From contig CAYOSH010000078.1 of NCBI GenBank assembly GCA_964406575.1, forward strand, positions 1 through 7,086: a DNA stretch of 7,086 bases. Direction: 5' to 3'. This document shows positions 1 through 5,225 of the stretch, piece after piece. The notes under the pieces were generated by a model that was not told the origin of the DNA, did no database searches, and saw only the letters and a list, made by a program, of their open reading frames with translations. Both the position numbers and the translations under genes were made by a program. Positions within the stretch are counted from its first letter, which is position 1. Each line of letters opens with the position of its first letter. The stretch is from WTAW01 sp964406575 (GTDB taxonomy: Bacteria; Acidobacteriota; Aminicenantia; Aminicenantales; Aminicenantaceae).

Positions 1-392
1 GGAGAATAGACCGGCTCGATCATATGGGCCTGAAATTTCTTCAGTTCCCAACTTCGTCCGAAGTCATACTTCTCGGCATGAACGTTTTCGAGTCCCCATT
101 CGTTTAGTTTTTGCTGAACCCAGTCTGCTGCTTTTTGTTTATCGGGAGATCCGGATAACCTAGGTCCATACACGTCCGTCATGTAACTCAGGATCTCCAT
201 CACCTGAGAACGGTTCAGTCCTTCGTCTTTTATTTTGTAGATAGCAGCGAGATCGGCCTTATCCTCGGTCAGAGCCAGGCAAAACACAACAAGCAGCATG
301 ACAAGGCTGAAAGCCGCGATTCGCTTTCCTAATGGCAATCTTAAGCTATGTGGTGAAACTTGGGCTCGTCGGTGAAAATTCATCTCAGTCAT
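1..392 (-). CDS. M28-family (carboxypeptidase Q-like) exported peptidase, N-terminal part, runs off the window
   Basis: This is the first 130 codons of a minus-strand gene that continues beyond position 1. The start at 392 is chosen because AAGGAGGT (401-408) lies 8 bases upstream; a second in-frame ATG is at 383. Residues 1-24 are basic and polar, residues 25-42 are a hydrophobic export signal or membrane anchor, and there is no clear lipobox. The mature part carries YGPRLSGSP (75-83), then a helix with KAADWVQQKL and WGLENVHAEKYDFGRSW (99-115). That order is typical of the N-terminus of secreted M28-type zinc aminopeptidases/carboxypeptidases. The zinc ligands would lie downstream and are not visible, so activity cannot be judged. 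The likely role is hydrolysis of peptides outside the cytoplasm. The family call rests on the recognised N-terminal pattern only. Confidence 0.8.
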   Translation of the reverse strand, partial: MTEMNFHRRAQVSPHSLRLPLGKRIAAFSLVMLLVVFCLALTEDKADLAAIYKIKDEGLNRSQVMEILSYMTDVYGPRLSGSPDKQKAADWVQQKLNEWGLENVHAEKYDFGRSWELKKFQAHMIEPVYS

Positions 393-400
393 CGCAATTT

Positions 401-408
401 ACCTCCTT
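401..408 (-). promoter_or_regulatory. Ribosome binding site of the M28 peptidase gene
   Basis: The minus strand reads AAGGAGGT here, a near-perfect anti-16S match. It lies 8 bases from the ATG at 390-392 and decides that start over the ATG at 381-383. Confidence 0.8.
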
Positions 409-431
409 ATTCAATTTATCTCTCTAATCCT

Positions 432-450
432 AATAAGACATATTCTTATT
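432..450. promoter_or_regulatory. Perfect 7-bp inverted repeat over the -10 of the peptidase promoter (candidate operator)
   Basis: AATAAGA (432-438) and TCTTATT (444-450) are exact reverse complements separated by five bases, and the right half overlaps the -10 hexamer at 437-442. The position suits a repressor site. No regulator can be named, and in AT-rich sequence a 7-bp repeat may arise by chance. Confidence 0.35.
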
Positions 451-465
451 TTTAATAATTGTCAA
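437..465 (-). promoter_or_regulatory. Candidate sigma70-type promoter of the M28 peptidase gene
   Basis: On the minus strand a perfect -35 TTGACA (460-465) is followed after 17 bases by TATGTC (437-442), a weak -10 matching TAT only. Transcription would begin near 430, giving a leader of about 38 bases. A second TTGAC lies just upstream, three bases from the first, forming a direct repeat across the -35. Confidence 0.5.
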
Positions 466-654
466 CTGGTCAATTCTTATCCTTATTCGAGGGGCAGATC
501 CGGTCAGCTTCGTTGAGGTTATAAGAGATGAGCGATGTCCTCCATGTCGACTTTTTCGAGCAACGAAGGTTTGATGGATTCTTTATGCCTATTACCTCAC
601 ATGGATCAGGCAGATGTCCGGCAGGGACAACGAGTGGAAGGTGGCCCTTTATCA

Positions 655-729
655 TAAGTTTGTTGGCGGCTTGTGGGTGTGATATAATCACACTCCGGAA
701 TATCCTTGGACACAATAAATCATTGATTC
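655..729 (+). pseudogene. Possible tyrosine recombinase (phage integrase) C-terminal remnant
   Basis: The plus frame gives SLLAACGCDIITLRNILGHN, which resembles the conserved integrase box around the second His (a helix, then G-x-D-x-x-T-x-x-x-LLGH, usually followed by KS and a Tyr a few residues on). The fragment runs into the tRNA without the catalytic Tyr, and the upstream residues do not show the expected HxLRHTFA block, so at most a scrap survives. The neighbouring tRNA-Leu, a common integrase target, makes the reading plausible. The match is short, and a regulatory palindrome occupies the same bases, so chance resemblance is possible. Confidence 0.35.
660..693 (+). promoter_or_regulatory. 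Candidate tRNA-Leu promoter with CRP-like palindrome over a perfect -10
   Basis: TATAAT (683-688) lies 17 bases from TTGTTG (660-665), a half-match to a -35. The -10 sits inside the perfect inverted repeat GTGTGA-TATAA-TCACAC (677-693). This resembles TGTGA-N6-TCACA CRP-type sites but has a five-base spacer. Transcription from here would give a tRNA leader of about 40 bases. The rest of 393-736 shows no intact gene. Confidence 0.4.
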
Positions 730-736
730 TAAACGT

Positions 737-822
737 GCCGGGGTGGCGGAATTGGTAGACGCAAGGGACTTAAAATCCCTCGGTGGTATTCCACCGTGCC
801 GGTTCGAGTCCGGCCCTCGGCA
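737..822 (+). tRNA. tRNA-Leu (anticodon UAA), intact
   Basis: An 86-base class II tRNA folds fully. The acceptor strands are GCCGGGG (737-743) and CCTCGGC (815-821) with one G-U pair and discriminator A822. The D arm has GCG/CGC. The anticodon stem is AGGGA/TCCCT with loop CTTAAAA and anticodon TAA at 771-773. The long variable arm is CGGTGG/CCACCG, and the T arm is GCCGG-TTCGAGT-CCGGC. No CCA is encoded, so CCA would be added by nucleotidyltransferase. The tRNA decodes UUA and probably UUG. Its 3' half and downstream flank recur at 3394-3542, marking it as a probable integration target. Confidence 0.96.
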
Positions 823-913
823 CTCTATATGCCTCTAACGCCTTTGAACTGAGTAAATTACCGTAACCAAGACAAACTAAACGAAAACAAGCGTAAACAG
901 ACAGTTTTGGTCT
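766..913 (+). repeat. Direct repeat copy 1 (tRNA-Leu 3' half plus about 91-base flank), att-like
   Basis: This segment matches 3394-3542. Identical blocks include 766-782 (anticodon arm), 795-815 (T arm) and the 29 bases at 885-913. From 841 to 913, 64 of 73 bases agree by hand alignment. The flank holds several AAAC units (AAACTAAACG, AAACAAGCG, AAACAGAC) spaced like arm-type recombinase sites. The structure fits an attachment site left by a tRNA-targeting element; the recombinase itself is not present intact. Confidence 0.7.
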
Positions 914-917
914 GTTT
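895..917 (+). repeat. 8-bp inverted repeat at the end of repeat copy 1 (possible decayed terminator)
   Basis: AAACAGAC (895-902) and GTCTGTTT (910-917) are perfect reverse complements around the loop AGTTTTG. The hairpin could end tRNA transcription, but no T-run follows. In the second repeat copy the corresponding right arm (from 3539) is replaced by GTCTTTTTT. Confidence 0.35.
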
Positions 918-1012
918 CGCCTTGAAAATAGCCATCTCAATGCTTCACATCTAGTAGCATGGTCAAGCGCTAATAACAAAATTTTAGCAAGTGGGACATC
1001 AAGTTTAATATA

Positions 1013-1041
1013 TTTACATTTTCATATAAATTTAGTATATT
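1013..1041 (+). promoter_or_regulatory. Promoter of the ArsR/ABC operon
   Basis: TTTACA (1013-1018) and TATATT (1036-1041) are separated by 17 bases and match sigma70-type hexamers at five of six positions each. The expected start is near 1048, about 29 bases before the regulator gene. An imperfect dyad, ATATA/TATAT (1024-1028 and 1036-1040), overlaps the -10. Confidence 0.6.
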
Positions 1042-1054
1042 AGTAATAACTTAT

Positions 1055-1064
1055 TTAAATTTAA
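1055..1064. promoter_or_regulatory. Palindrome between promoter and arsR-like gene (candidate autoregulatory operator)
   Basis: TTAAATTTAA is a perfect 10-bp palindrome just downstream of the predicted start. A related TAAATTTA (1027-1034) lies in the promoter spacer, 28 bases upstream. ArsR-family repressors commonly bind AT-rich dyads in this position of their own operon. The link is inferred. Confidence 0.35.
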
Positions 1065-1076
1065 GTAGCTAATTAA

Positions 1077-1394
1077 ATGGATAAATACATGAATGAAGAT
1101 ACAGATGAGCAGGCAGCTCTTTTTAAAGCTTTGGCGGACCCCACTCGGCTAAAGCTGGTGAAATTACTTTACCGGCAGTGCAAACCCGATGCCCTGTGCG
1201 TGAATGCGCTTGCCTGTCGATTAGGGATAACACAATCTGCTGTATCCCAACATCTCCGTGTACTGAAGGCCATAGGCATGGTTAAAGGAGAAAGGCGGGG
1301 TTACAGAGTTCATTACTTCATCAATCCAAATTCGTTAAGGCGTTACAGAAAATTGATATCTTCAGCTTTAACTGCAGGAAAGGAGGCGGATTAA
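1077..1394 (+). CDS. ArsR/SmtB-family winged-helix repressor
   Basis: The 105-residue length is typical of the family. Residues 14-31 (AALFKALADPTRLKLVKL) are the characteristic first helices. Residues 43-63 form the helix-turn-helix with recognition segment TQSAVSQHLRVLK (52-64), and GERRGYRVHYFI (71-82) is the beta-wing. Cys35, Cys41 and Cys47 surround helix 3. In classical ArsR the sensor reads ELCVCDLC; here it is ALCVNALAC, keeping the first Cys but with Asn for the second, so the usual arsenite/lead triad is incomplete and the inducer is unknown. An in-frame stop directly precedes ATG 1077; ATG 1089 is an alternative start, and neither has a strong Shine-Dalgarno. It lies 13 bases before the ABC ATPase gene and probably represses its own operon. 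Confidence 0.88.
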   Translation: MDKYMNEDTDEQAALFKALADPTRLKLVKLLYRQCKPDALCVNALACRLGITQSAVSQHLRVLKAIGMVKGERRGYRVHYFINPNSLRRYRKLISSALTAGKEAD

Positions 1395-1407
1395 AATAGG
1401 GGCGAGC

Positions 1408-2340
1408 ATGGGAACACATAGCTCAATTGCCATCAAGGTGTCAGACCTCACGAAAAGATACGGAAAATTAACGGCTGTCGATCATATAAGCTTTGAGGTA
1501 AAAAAGGAAGAAATCTTCGGTTTCTTGGGTCCAAACGGAGCGGGGAAAACCACAACGGTTAGGATGCTAACCGGAGTAATAGAGGCTGACGGAGGGAAGG
1601 CTTTGGTCATGGGATACGAGGCAGGCAGTCTGAAAGCAAAACAAGTGGCGGGAGTGGTCCCTGAAATGGCAAATGCCTACGTCGATCTTTCAGGCTGGAA
1701 GAATTTGAAGTTAATGGGAGAGATATACGGGGTACCCAAAAATGTTATCAAAGACAGATCTGAGGAATTGCTTAAAAAAGTAAACCTTTATTCAAGAAAG
1801 GACGAACCAGTAAGATCCTATTCTAAAGGAATGAGGCAGCGGCTTATCCTGGTGATGGCTCTCATCAGTGACCCGGAGATTCTTTTTCTTGACGAGCCTA
1901 CTTCGGGATTGGATGTACAGAGTTCCCGGATGATCAGAGATTTTCTTCAGGAACTTAACTCTGACGGCAAGACCATATTTTTAACCACCCACCAGATGGA
2001 TGAGGCGAATCAGCTCTGCGACCGGATTGCCATAATAAACCGCGGAGTTATTGTAAAAATAGATTCACCCGAGAGAATCAGAACAGCCATAAAGGGAATG
2101 CATTCCGTTGAGGTCAGTTTTGACCGCGTGGTAGATGATCATTTTCTCACTTCCTTATCCGAAGTGAAATCGGTAAAGAAGAAAGGGGATAAATTCCGAC
2201 TTTACACTGAAAATCCGGGGGAGACAGTGGTTGCATTAGTCAATCAAGTTGCCGAGAGAAATATGAAGATAGTATCCTTGAATGTCCTTTTGCCTTCCCT
2301 AGAGGATGCTTTTGTGGCCTTGACCGGGAGAGAGGAATAA
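1408..2340 (+). CDS. ABC transporter ATP-binding subunit (DrrA/CcmA-like, ABC-2 exporter class)
   Basis: The 310-residue ATPase has Walker A GPNGAGKTT (41-49), signature SYSKGMRQR (137-145, a variant of LSGGQ), Walker B ILFLDE (158-163), D-loop SGLD (166-169) and H-loop His195. The Q-loop position reads VVPE (83-86), with Glu instead of Gln, a variant seen in several ABC-2 ATPases. The C-terminal 90 residues form the extra domain of DrrA-like subunits, ending in LPSLEDAFVALTGRE. AGGGG (1398-1402) supports ATG 1408. The stop overlaps the permease start (TAATG), implying translational coupling. It energises export through the adjacent permease at the cytoplasmic membrane. The substrate is unknown; drugs, lipids or peptides are possible. 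Confidence 0.93.
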   Translation: MGTHSSIAIKVSDLTKRYGKLTAVDHISFEVKKEEIFGFLGPNGAGKTTTVRMLTGVIEADGGKALVMGYEAGSLKAKQVAGVVPEMANAYVDLSGWKNLKLMGEIYGVPKNVIKDRSEELLKKVNLYSRKDEPVRSYSKGMRQRLILVMALISDPEILFLDEPTSGLDVQSSRMIRDFLQELNSDGKTIFLTTHQMDEANQLCDRIAIINRGVIVKIDSPERIRTAIKGMHSVEVSFDRVVDDHFLTSLSEVKSVKKKGDKFRLYTENPGETVVALVNQVAERNMKIVSLNVLLPSLEDAFVALTGREE

Positions 2341-3095
2341 TGAGTGATATTGCGATAGTATGTCAGCAAGCTAAACGTGCTTGGATAATAGCCAGCAAAG
2401 ATATCCGCATTTATTATTCTAAAGGCCCTGTGGTCATATTTGGTATCCTTTTTCCCATTTTCCTATTCCTATCCTTTGCGGTGGGCAGAAATCTTACAGT
2501 TGAATTCCTTATGCCGGGGCTGCTGGGCATGGTGCTTTTTTTTACAGCTACTTCCATATCGCCTGCAGTAGCGCCCTGGGAGACTCAGGCGAGGACCTTG
2601 GAGAGATTGATGAGCTCTCCTTTAACCTCCCATACCATCATCTTGGGTGATATTTTGGCTTCTTTCGTGTTTGGAGTGCTGATCTCCCTCATGTCTGTCT
2701 TGGCGGGGATGGTTCTTGACATTAAAATCAGTCAGCCCTTGATATTAATTCTTGGGATAATCCTGGCCGGATTTTGTTTTTCTTCGATGGGATTAATTTT
2801 CTCTGCTGCACCTACCAGCATGCCCAGTACCATTATGATGCTCTCGGCAATGGTAAAATTTCCTGTGGTCTTTATCAGCGGTATCTTTATTCCTTTGGCT
2901 CAACTTTCTGAATGGGGAAGAATTATTTCCTTTGTGTCTCCTCTCACCTATTTTACAGATATAGCCAGGCATTGTATTCAAAATCAGGGATATCTCCCAT
3001 TGGGAATTGATTTTATGGTTTTATTGGCTTTTAATTTTTTGTTTTTGGTATCTGCCATGAAGCTTCATGAAAAAACCATGCCCAAAAGAATATGA
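2340..3095 (+). CDS. ABC-2 type transporter permease (DrrB-like)
   Basis: The 251-residue membrane protein has about six hydrophobic segments, roughly at 30-49, 55-77, 101-127, 132-156, 165-185 and 223-240, as expected for a single ABC-2 permease that dimerises. Family hallmarks are ERLMSSPLTSHTIILGDIL (88-106), following a short amphipathic stretch, and SGIFIPLAQLSEWGRIISFV (180-199) followed by SPLTYF. The N-terminal cytoplasmic helix carries KDIRIYYSKGP. Its start overlaps the ATPase stop by one base, so the two subunits should be made together. It is the last intact gene of the ArsR-controlled operon, and no clear terminator follows. The exported substrate cannot be told from sequence. 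Length and motifs look complete. Confidence 0.9.
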   Translation: MSDIAIVCQQAKRAWIIASKDIRIYYSKGPVVIFGILFPIFLFLSFAVGRNLTVEFLMPGLLGMVLFFTATSISPAVAPWETQARTLERLMSSPLTSHTIILGDILASFVFGVLISLMSVLAGMVLDIKISQPLILILGIILAGFCFSSMGLIFSAAPTSMPSTIMMLSAMVKFPVVFISGIFIPLAQLSEWGRIISFVSPLTYFTDIARHCIQNQGYLPLGIDFMVLLAFNFLFLVSAMKLHEKTMPKRI

Positions 3096-3173
3096 AGAAC
3101 TATAGAAAAATCGTATAATCCAACAAATGGATAGAGGAGTGCAAAACATAAGGCCATCACATCATGCAGCTAG

Positions 3174-3281
3174 AGGCATAGATTCCTGGATATTATTTCG
3201 GGTGATTTGGAGTACGTTGTAGAGATTTTAAAGAACATGGAAGAGAAAGGATTAATCCGACGCGAATGGGATTCAGAATAA
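3174..3281 (+). pseudogene. Possible PadR-like winged-helix regulator remnant
   Basis: The frame open from 3174 to the TAA at 3279-3281 encodes 35 residues including DIISGDLEYVVEILKNMEEK and GLIRREWDSE. The pattern G-x-L-x-x-x-x-x-L-K-x-M-E-E-K-G-L-I-x-x-x-W resembles the recognition helix and wing of PadR-type regulators, which often accompany ABC-2 transporters. There is no start codon in this frame. A short ATG frame at 3127-3222 covers the upstream bases, so a frameshift is possible. The piece is too short for a firm call. The remainder of 3096-3364 holds only a TATAAT at 3114-3119 without a -35, and a small dyad, CGTTAC/GTAACG (3322-3327 and 3343-3348). Confidence 0.3.
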
Positions 3282-3364
3282 GGAACCTATCTTATTAGCT
3301 CCAACTAAGATTGATTTAGATCGTTACGCCACTGGCTTTTTGGTAACGGGAATTCAATGAATCT

Positions 3365-3450
3365 ACAGGAAAGGCAAAGTTGGCAGATCTGATGGACTTA
3401 AAATCCCTCGCAGGTTATCCTGCGTGCCGGTTCGAGTCCGGCCTCCGGCA
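3365..3450 (+). pseudogene. tRNA-Leu (UAA) pseudogene, 3' half preserved
   Basis: The 86-base copy aligns with the intact tRNA. The T arm GCCGG-TTCGAGT-CCGGC, the loop CTTAAAA (3397-3403) and the variable arm CGCAGG/CCTGCG are perfect. The 3' acceptor strand CTCCGGC with A3450 is intact, but the 5' strand ACAGGAA pairs at only four of seven positions. The D stem is mostly lost, although the D-loop core GTTGGCAGA is still tRNA-like, and the anticodon stem has one mismatch. It is unlikely to be functional. The variable arm and acceptor differ from the intact tRNA in a pairing-preserving way, so this half derives from a different but working tRNA-Leu. Confidence 0.8.
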
Positions 3451-3542
3451 CTCTATCCTGTATCTAACGCCTTTGAATTGAGTTAATTACCACTACCAAA
3501 CGAAACTAAACGCAAACAAGCGTAAACAGACAGTTTTGGTCT
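3394..3542 (+). repeat. Direct repeat copy 2 (tRNA-Leu 3' half plus about 92-base flank), att-like
   Basis: This is the partner of 766-913, starting 2,628 bases downstream of it. The 3' flank repeats the AAAC-rich stretch and ends with the same 29 bases (3514-3542). Beyond the match, TTTTTGGTCAC (3564-3574) echoes TTTTGGTC (3534-3541), again like tandem recombinase arm sites. The flank stops where the disrupted CDF transporter begins. Confidence 0.7.
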
Positions 3543-3548
3543 TTTTTG
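3524..3548 (+). terminator. Weak terminator-like hairpin with T-run
   Basis: AAACAGAC (3524-3531) pairs with GTCTTTTT (from 3539) apart from one mismatch, around the loop AGTTTTG, and a six-T run follows GTC. It could end transcription of the tRNA-like locus or of the upstream operon. The core stem is only four or five pairs. Confidence 0.3.
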
Positions 3549-3577
3549 TCATATATTGGGCACTTTTTGGTCACTGA

Positions 3578-3829
3578 TCATACTAGAAAAGCGGCAAAGA
3601 TTTCAACCCTATGAAATCCAAATGTTTTCCTTTTGGAAGGCAGTTTTTTTGAAATATTCAAGGCGCTCAGAGAGATGACCAGAACAATCACGTCCCTGAA
3701 GGTATGGCCTGCATCTCCCAGTAAAGATAACGAACCAGATATCAATCCTCCGAAAATTTCGACAATGAAAAATATAGAAGTCAAAAGAACAGCTATTTTT
3801 AAGTGTTCTTCGAATTTGTTTCTATGCAT
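3578..3829 (-). pseudogene. Cation diffusion facilitator (CzcD/ZnT-like) transporter, truncated
   Basis: Eighty-three codons from ATG 3829 match the N-terminus of CDF metal/proton antiporters: KIAVLLTSIFFIVEIFGGLI (11-30, TM1), SGSLSLLGDAGHTFRD (31-46), a second membrane helix at about 46-58, and KTFGFHRVEIFAA (68-80). His42 and Asp46 keep the HxxxD half of the Zn-type transport site. Full proteins are about 300 residues with six membrane segments and a cytoplasmic domain. Here the frame stops at the start of TM3, so no transporter can be made. The break lies at the outer end of the tRNA-Leu repeat flank. No good Shine-Dalgarno precedes ATG 3829; the frame is open further upstream to 3922, but that part is not CDF-like. 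Confidence 0.82.
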
Positions 3830-3927
3830 GTTTTTGATTTTAAGATAAGGTATGAATAAGTCAAGACAAGGGAGGTTTATGGAAAGTAATAAAAAGAAGT
3901 GTGGATATATCAGATAGCTCATTTTTT

Positions 3928-3969
3928 TTGACTTAAGTCAATGTAAAATATTGTATGCTAAGCTATATA
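3928..3969 (+). promoter_or_regulatory. FNR/CRP-family (HcpR/DNR-like) operator and promoter of the flavo-diiron gene
   Basis: TTGACTTAAGTCAA (3928-3941) is a perfect 14-bp palindrome of the form TTGAC-N4-GTCAA, close to the FNR consensus TTGAT-N4-ATCAA and to sites of related anaerobic/NO regulators. A -10-like TATATA lies at 3964-3969. A start near 3976 would put the palindrome centre at about -41.5, the class II activator position. The regulator is not in the window, and the start site is predicted. Confidence 0.65.
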
Positions 3970-3975
3970 TCTATG

Positions 3976-3981
3976 AGGAGG
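3976..3981 (+). promoter_or_regulatory. Ribosome binding site fixing a GTG start
   Basis: AGGAGG lies 8 bases before GTG 3990. It excludes the in-frame TTG at 3951, whose translation would include the Shine-Dalgarno itself. Confidence 0.85.
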
Positions 3982-3989
3982 TTATCGTA

Positions 3990-5192
3990 GTGAAAAAAAT
4001 AAAAAATAATATTTACTGGGTAGGTAAGGTGGACTGGGAGTTGAGAAAATTTCATGGATTTGAATATTCAACCCACAGGGGGAGTACTTATAATTCTTAT
4101 CTTGTAAGGGACGAAAAAACAGCCTTGATTGACACGGTCTGGAGTCCTTTCAGTTCCGAGTTCGTTGAGACTTTAGATAAGCATATAAGTCTAAAAAAGA
4201 TTGACTATGTTGTTGCCAATCACGCTGAAATCGATCACAGCGGGGGGCTGGCGGTATTGATAGAGAAAATTCCCGATATCCCGGTTTACTGCACAAAAAA
4301 CGGTGTAAAATCGTTAAAAGGTCATTTCCACAAGGATTGGAATTTTGTTCCCGTTAAAACAGGAGATAAGCTCAGTCTGGGCAAAAATGAATTAATTTTC
4401 ATAGAAGCTCCCATGCTTCACTGGCCGGACAGCATGTTCAGCTATTTGACGGGGGAAAACATTCTATTCAGCAACGATGCTTTCGGCCAACATCTGGCCA
4501 GTGAATTTTTGTATAACGATCTGGTCGATCAAGCAGAATTATTTCAGGAATGTATCAAGTATTACGCCAATATTCTGACTCCGTTCAGCGGTTTTGTTGA
4601 TAAAAAAATAGAAGAATTCAAAAGCCTGAATTTGCCCTTAGACATAATTTGCCCTAGCCACGGAGTGATCTGGAGGGATAATCCTTTGCAGATAGTCGGT
4701 AAATACCTTGATTGGTCTAAAAGTTACAGAGAAAACCAGATTACGGTCGTGTATGATACGATGTGGGACGGGACCAGAAACATGGCAGAATCGATTGCCC
4801 AGGGAATAAAATCGATTGACGACAAGGTTGCAGTTAAATTATTTAACATTTCTCGCTCAGACAAGAGTGACATAGTGACCGAAGTTTTTAAATCCAAAGC
4901 CTTGTTAGTCGGATCACCTACAATAAACACAGGAATTCTATCTGCTGTGGCCGGATTCATGGAGCAGATAAGGGGATTGAAATTTAAGGAGAAGAAGGCC
5001 GCAGCGTTCGGAACTTATGGCTGGAGTGGAGAGTCCGTTGACATGATTAATAAGGGACTTGAAGATGCAGGATTTGAATTGCTAGAAAGTGGAATAAAAT
5101 CAACCTGGAATCCAGATGAAAAATCGTTGAAAGATTGCACTGATTTTGGGAAAGAAATCGCCAAAAAGACCAAATATGCTAAACACCAATAA
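3990..5192 (+). CDS. Flavo-diiron protein (FprA/ROO-type O2 or NO reductase)
   Basis: The 400-residue cytoplasmic enzyme reduces O2 to water and/or NO to N2O. Residues 1-245 are the metallo-beta-lactamase-like domain with a full diiron ligand set: HAEIDH (His78, Glu80, Asp82, His83), His144 in LHWPDSMF, Asp163 in SNDAFGQH and His224 in PSHGVIWRDNP. Residues 250-395 are a flavodoxin-like FMN domain with YDTMWDGTRNMA (255-266), GSPTINTG (308-315) and GTYGWSGES (341-349). There is no C-terminal rubredoxin or flavin reductase extension, so a separate electron donor is needed. The GTG start follows a strong AGGAGG. A hemerythrin-domain gene follows after 33 bases, suggesting one O2/NO-response operon under the upstream FNR-like site. 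O2 versus NO preference cannot be decided from sequence. Confidence 0.95.
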   Translation: MKKIKNNIYWVGKVDWELRKFHGFEYSTHRGSTYNSYLVRDEKTALIDTVWSPFSSEFVETLDKHISLKKIDYVVANHAEIDHSGGLAVLIEKIPDIPVYCTKNGVKSLKGHFHKDWNFVPVKTGDKLSLGKNELIFIEAPMLHWPDSMFSYLTGENILFSNDAFGQHLASEFLYNDLVDQAELFQECIKYYANILTPFSGFVDKKIEEFKSLNLPLDIICPSHGVIWRDNPLQIVGKYLDWSKSYRENQITVVYDTMWDGTRNMAESIAQGIKSIDDKVAVKLFNISRSDKSDIVTEVFKSKALLVGSPTINTGILSAVAGFMEQIRGLKFKEKKAAAFGTYGWSGESVDMINKGLEDAGFELLESGIKSTWNPDEKSLKDCTDFGKEIAKKTKYAKHQ

Positions 5193-5225
5193 TCAACATA
5201 TAAGCTGCAATTAAGGAAGATAAGC

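Noticed and set aside
528..758. A 76-codon plus-strand frame running into tRNA-Leu
   Set aside because: Only its last third resembles a known protein (integrase-like); the front has no Shine-Dalgarno and no family pattern, and the frame overlaps the tRNA, so it is not an intact gene.
770..979. Minus-strand frame across tRNA-Leu containing RAGLEPAR
   Set aside because: It is the antisense translation of the tRNA T arm and flank, a well-known spurious type.
3633..3848. Plus-strand frame opposite the CDF remnant
   Set aside because: It is a shadow of the well-supported CDF reading on the other strand.
3879..3917. Small frame MESNKKKCGYIR behind GGGAGG
   Set aside because: The ribosome site is only three bases from the ATG, the product is 12 residues and it matches nothing.
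3951..3989. Upstream TTG start for the flavo-diiron gene
   Set aside because: No ribosome site precedes it, and it would place AGGAGG inside the coding region; the family N-terminus starts at the GTG.
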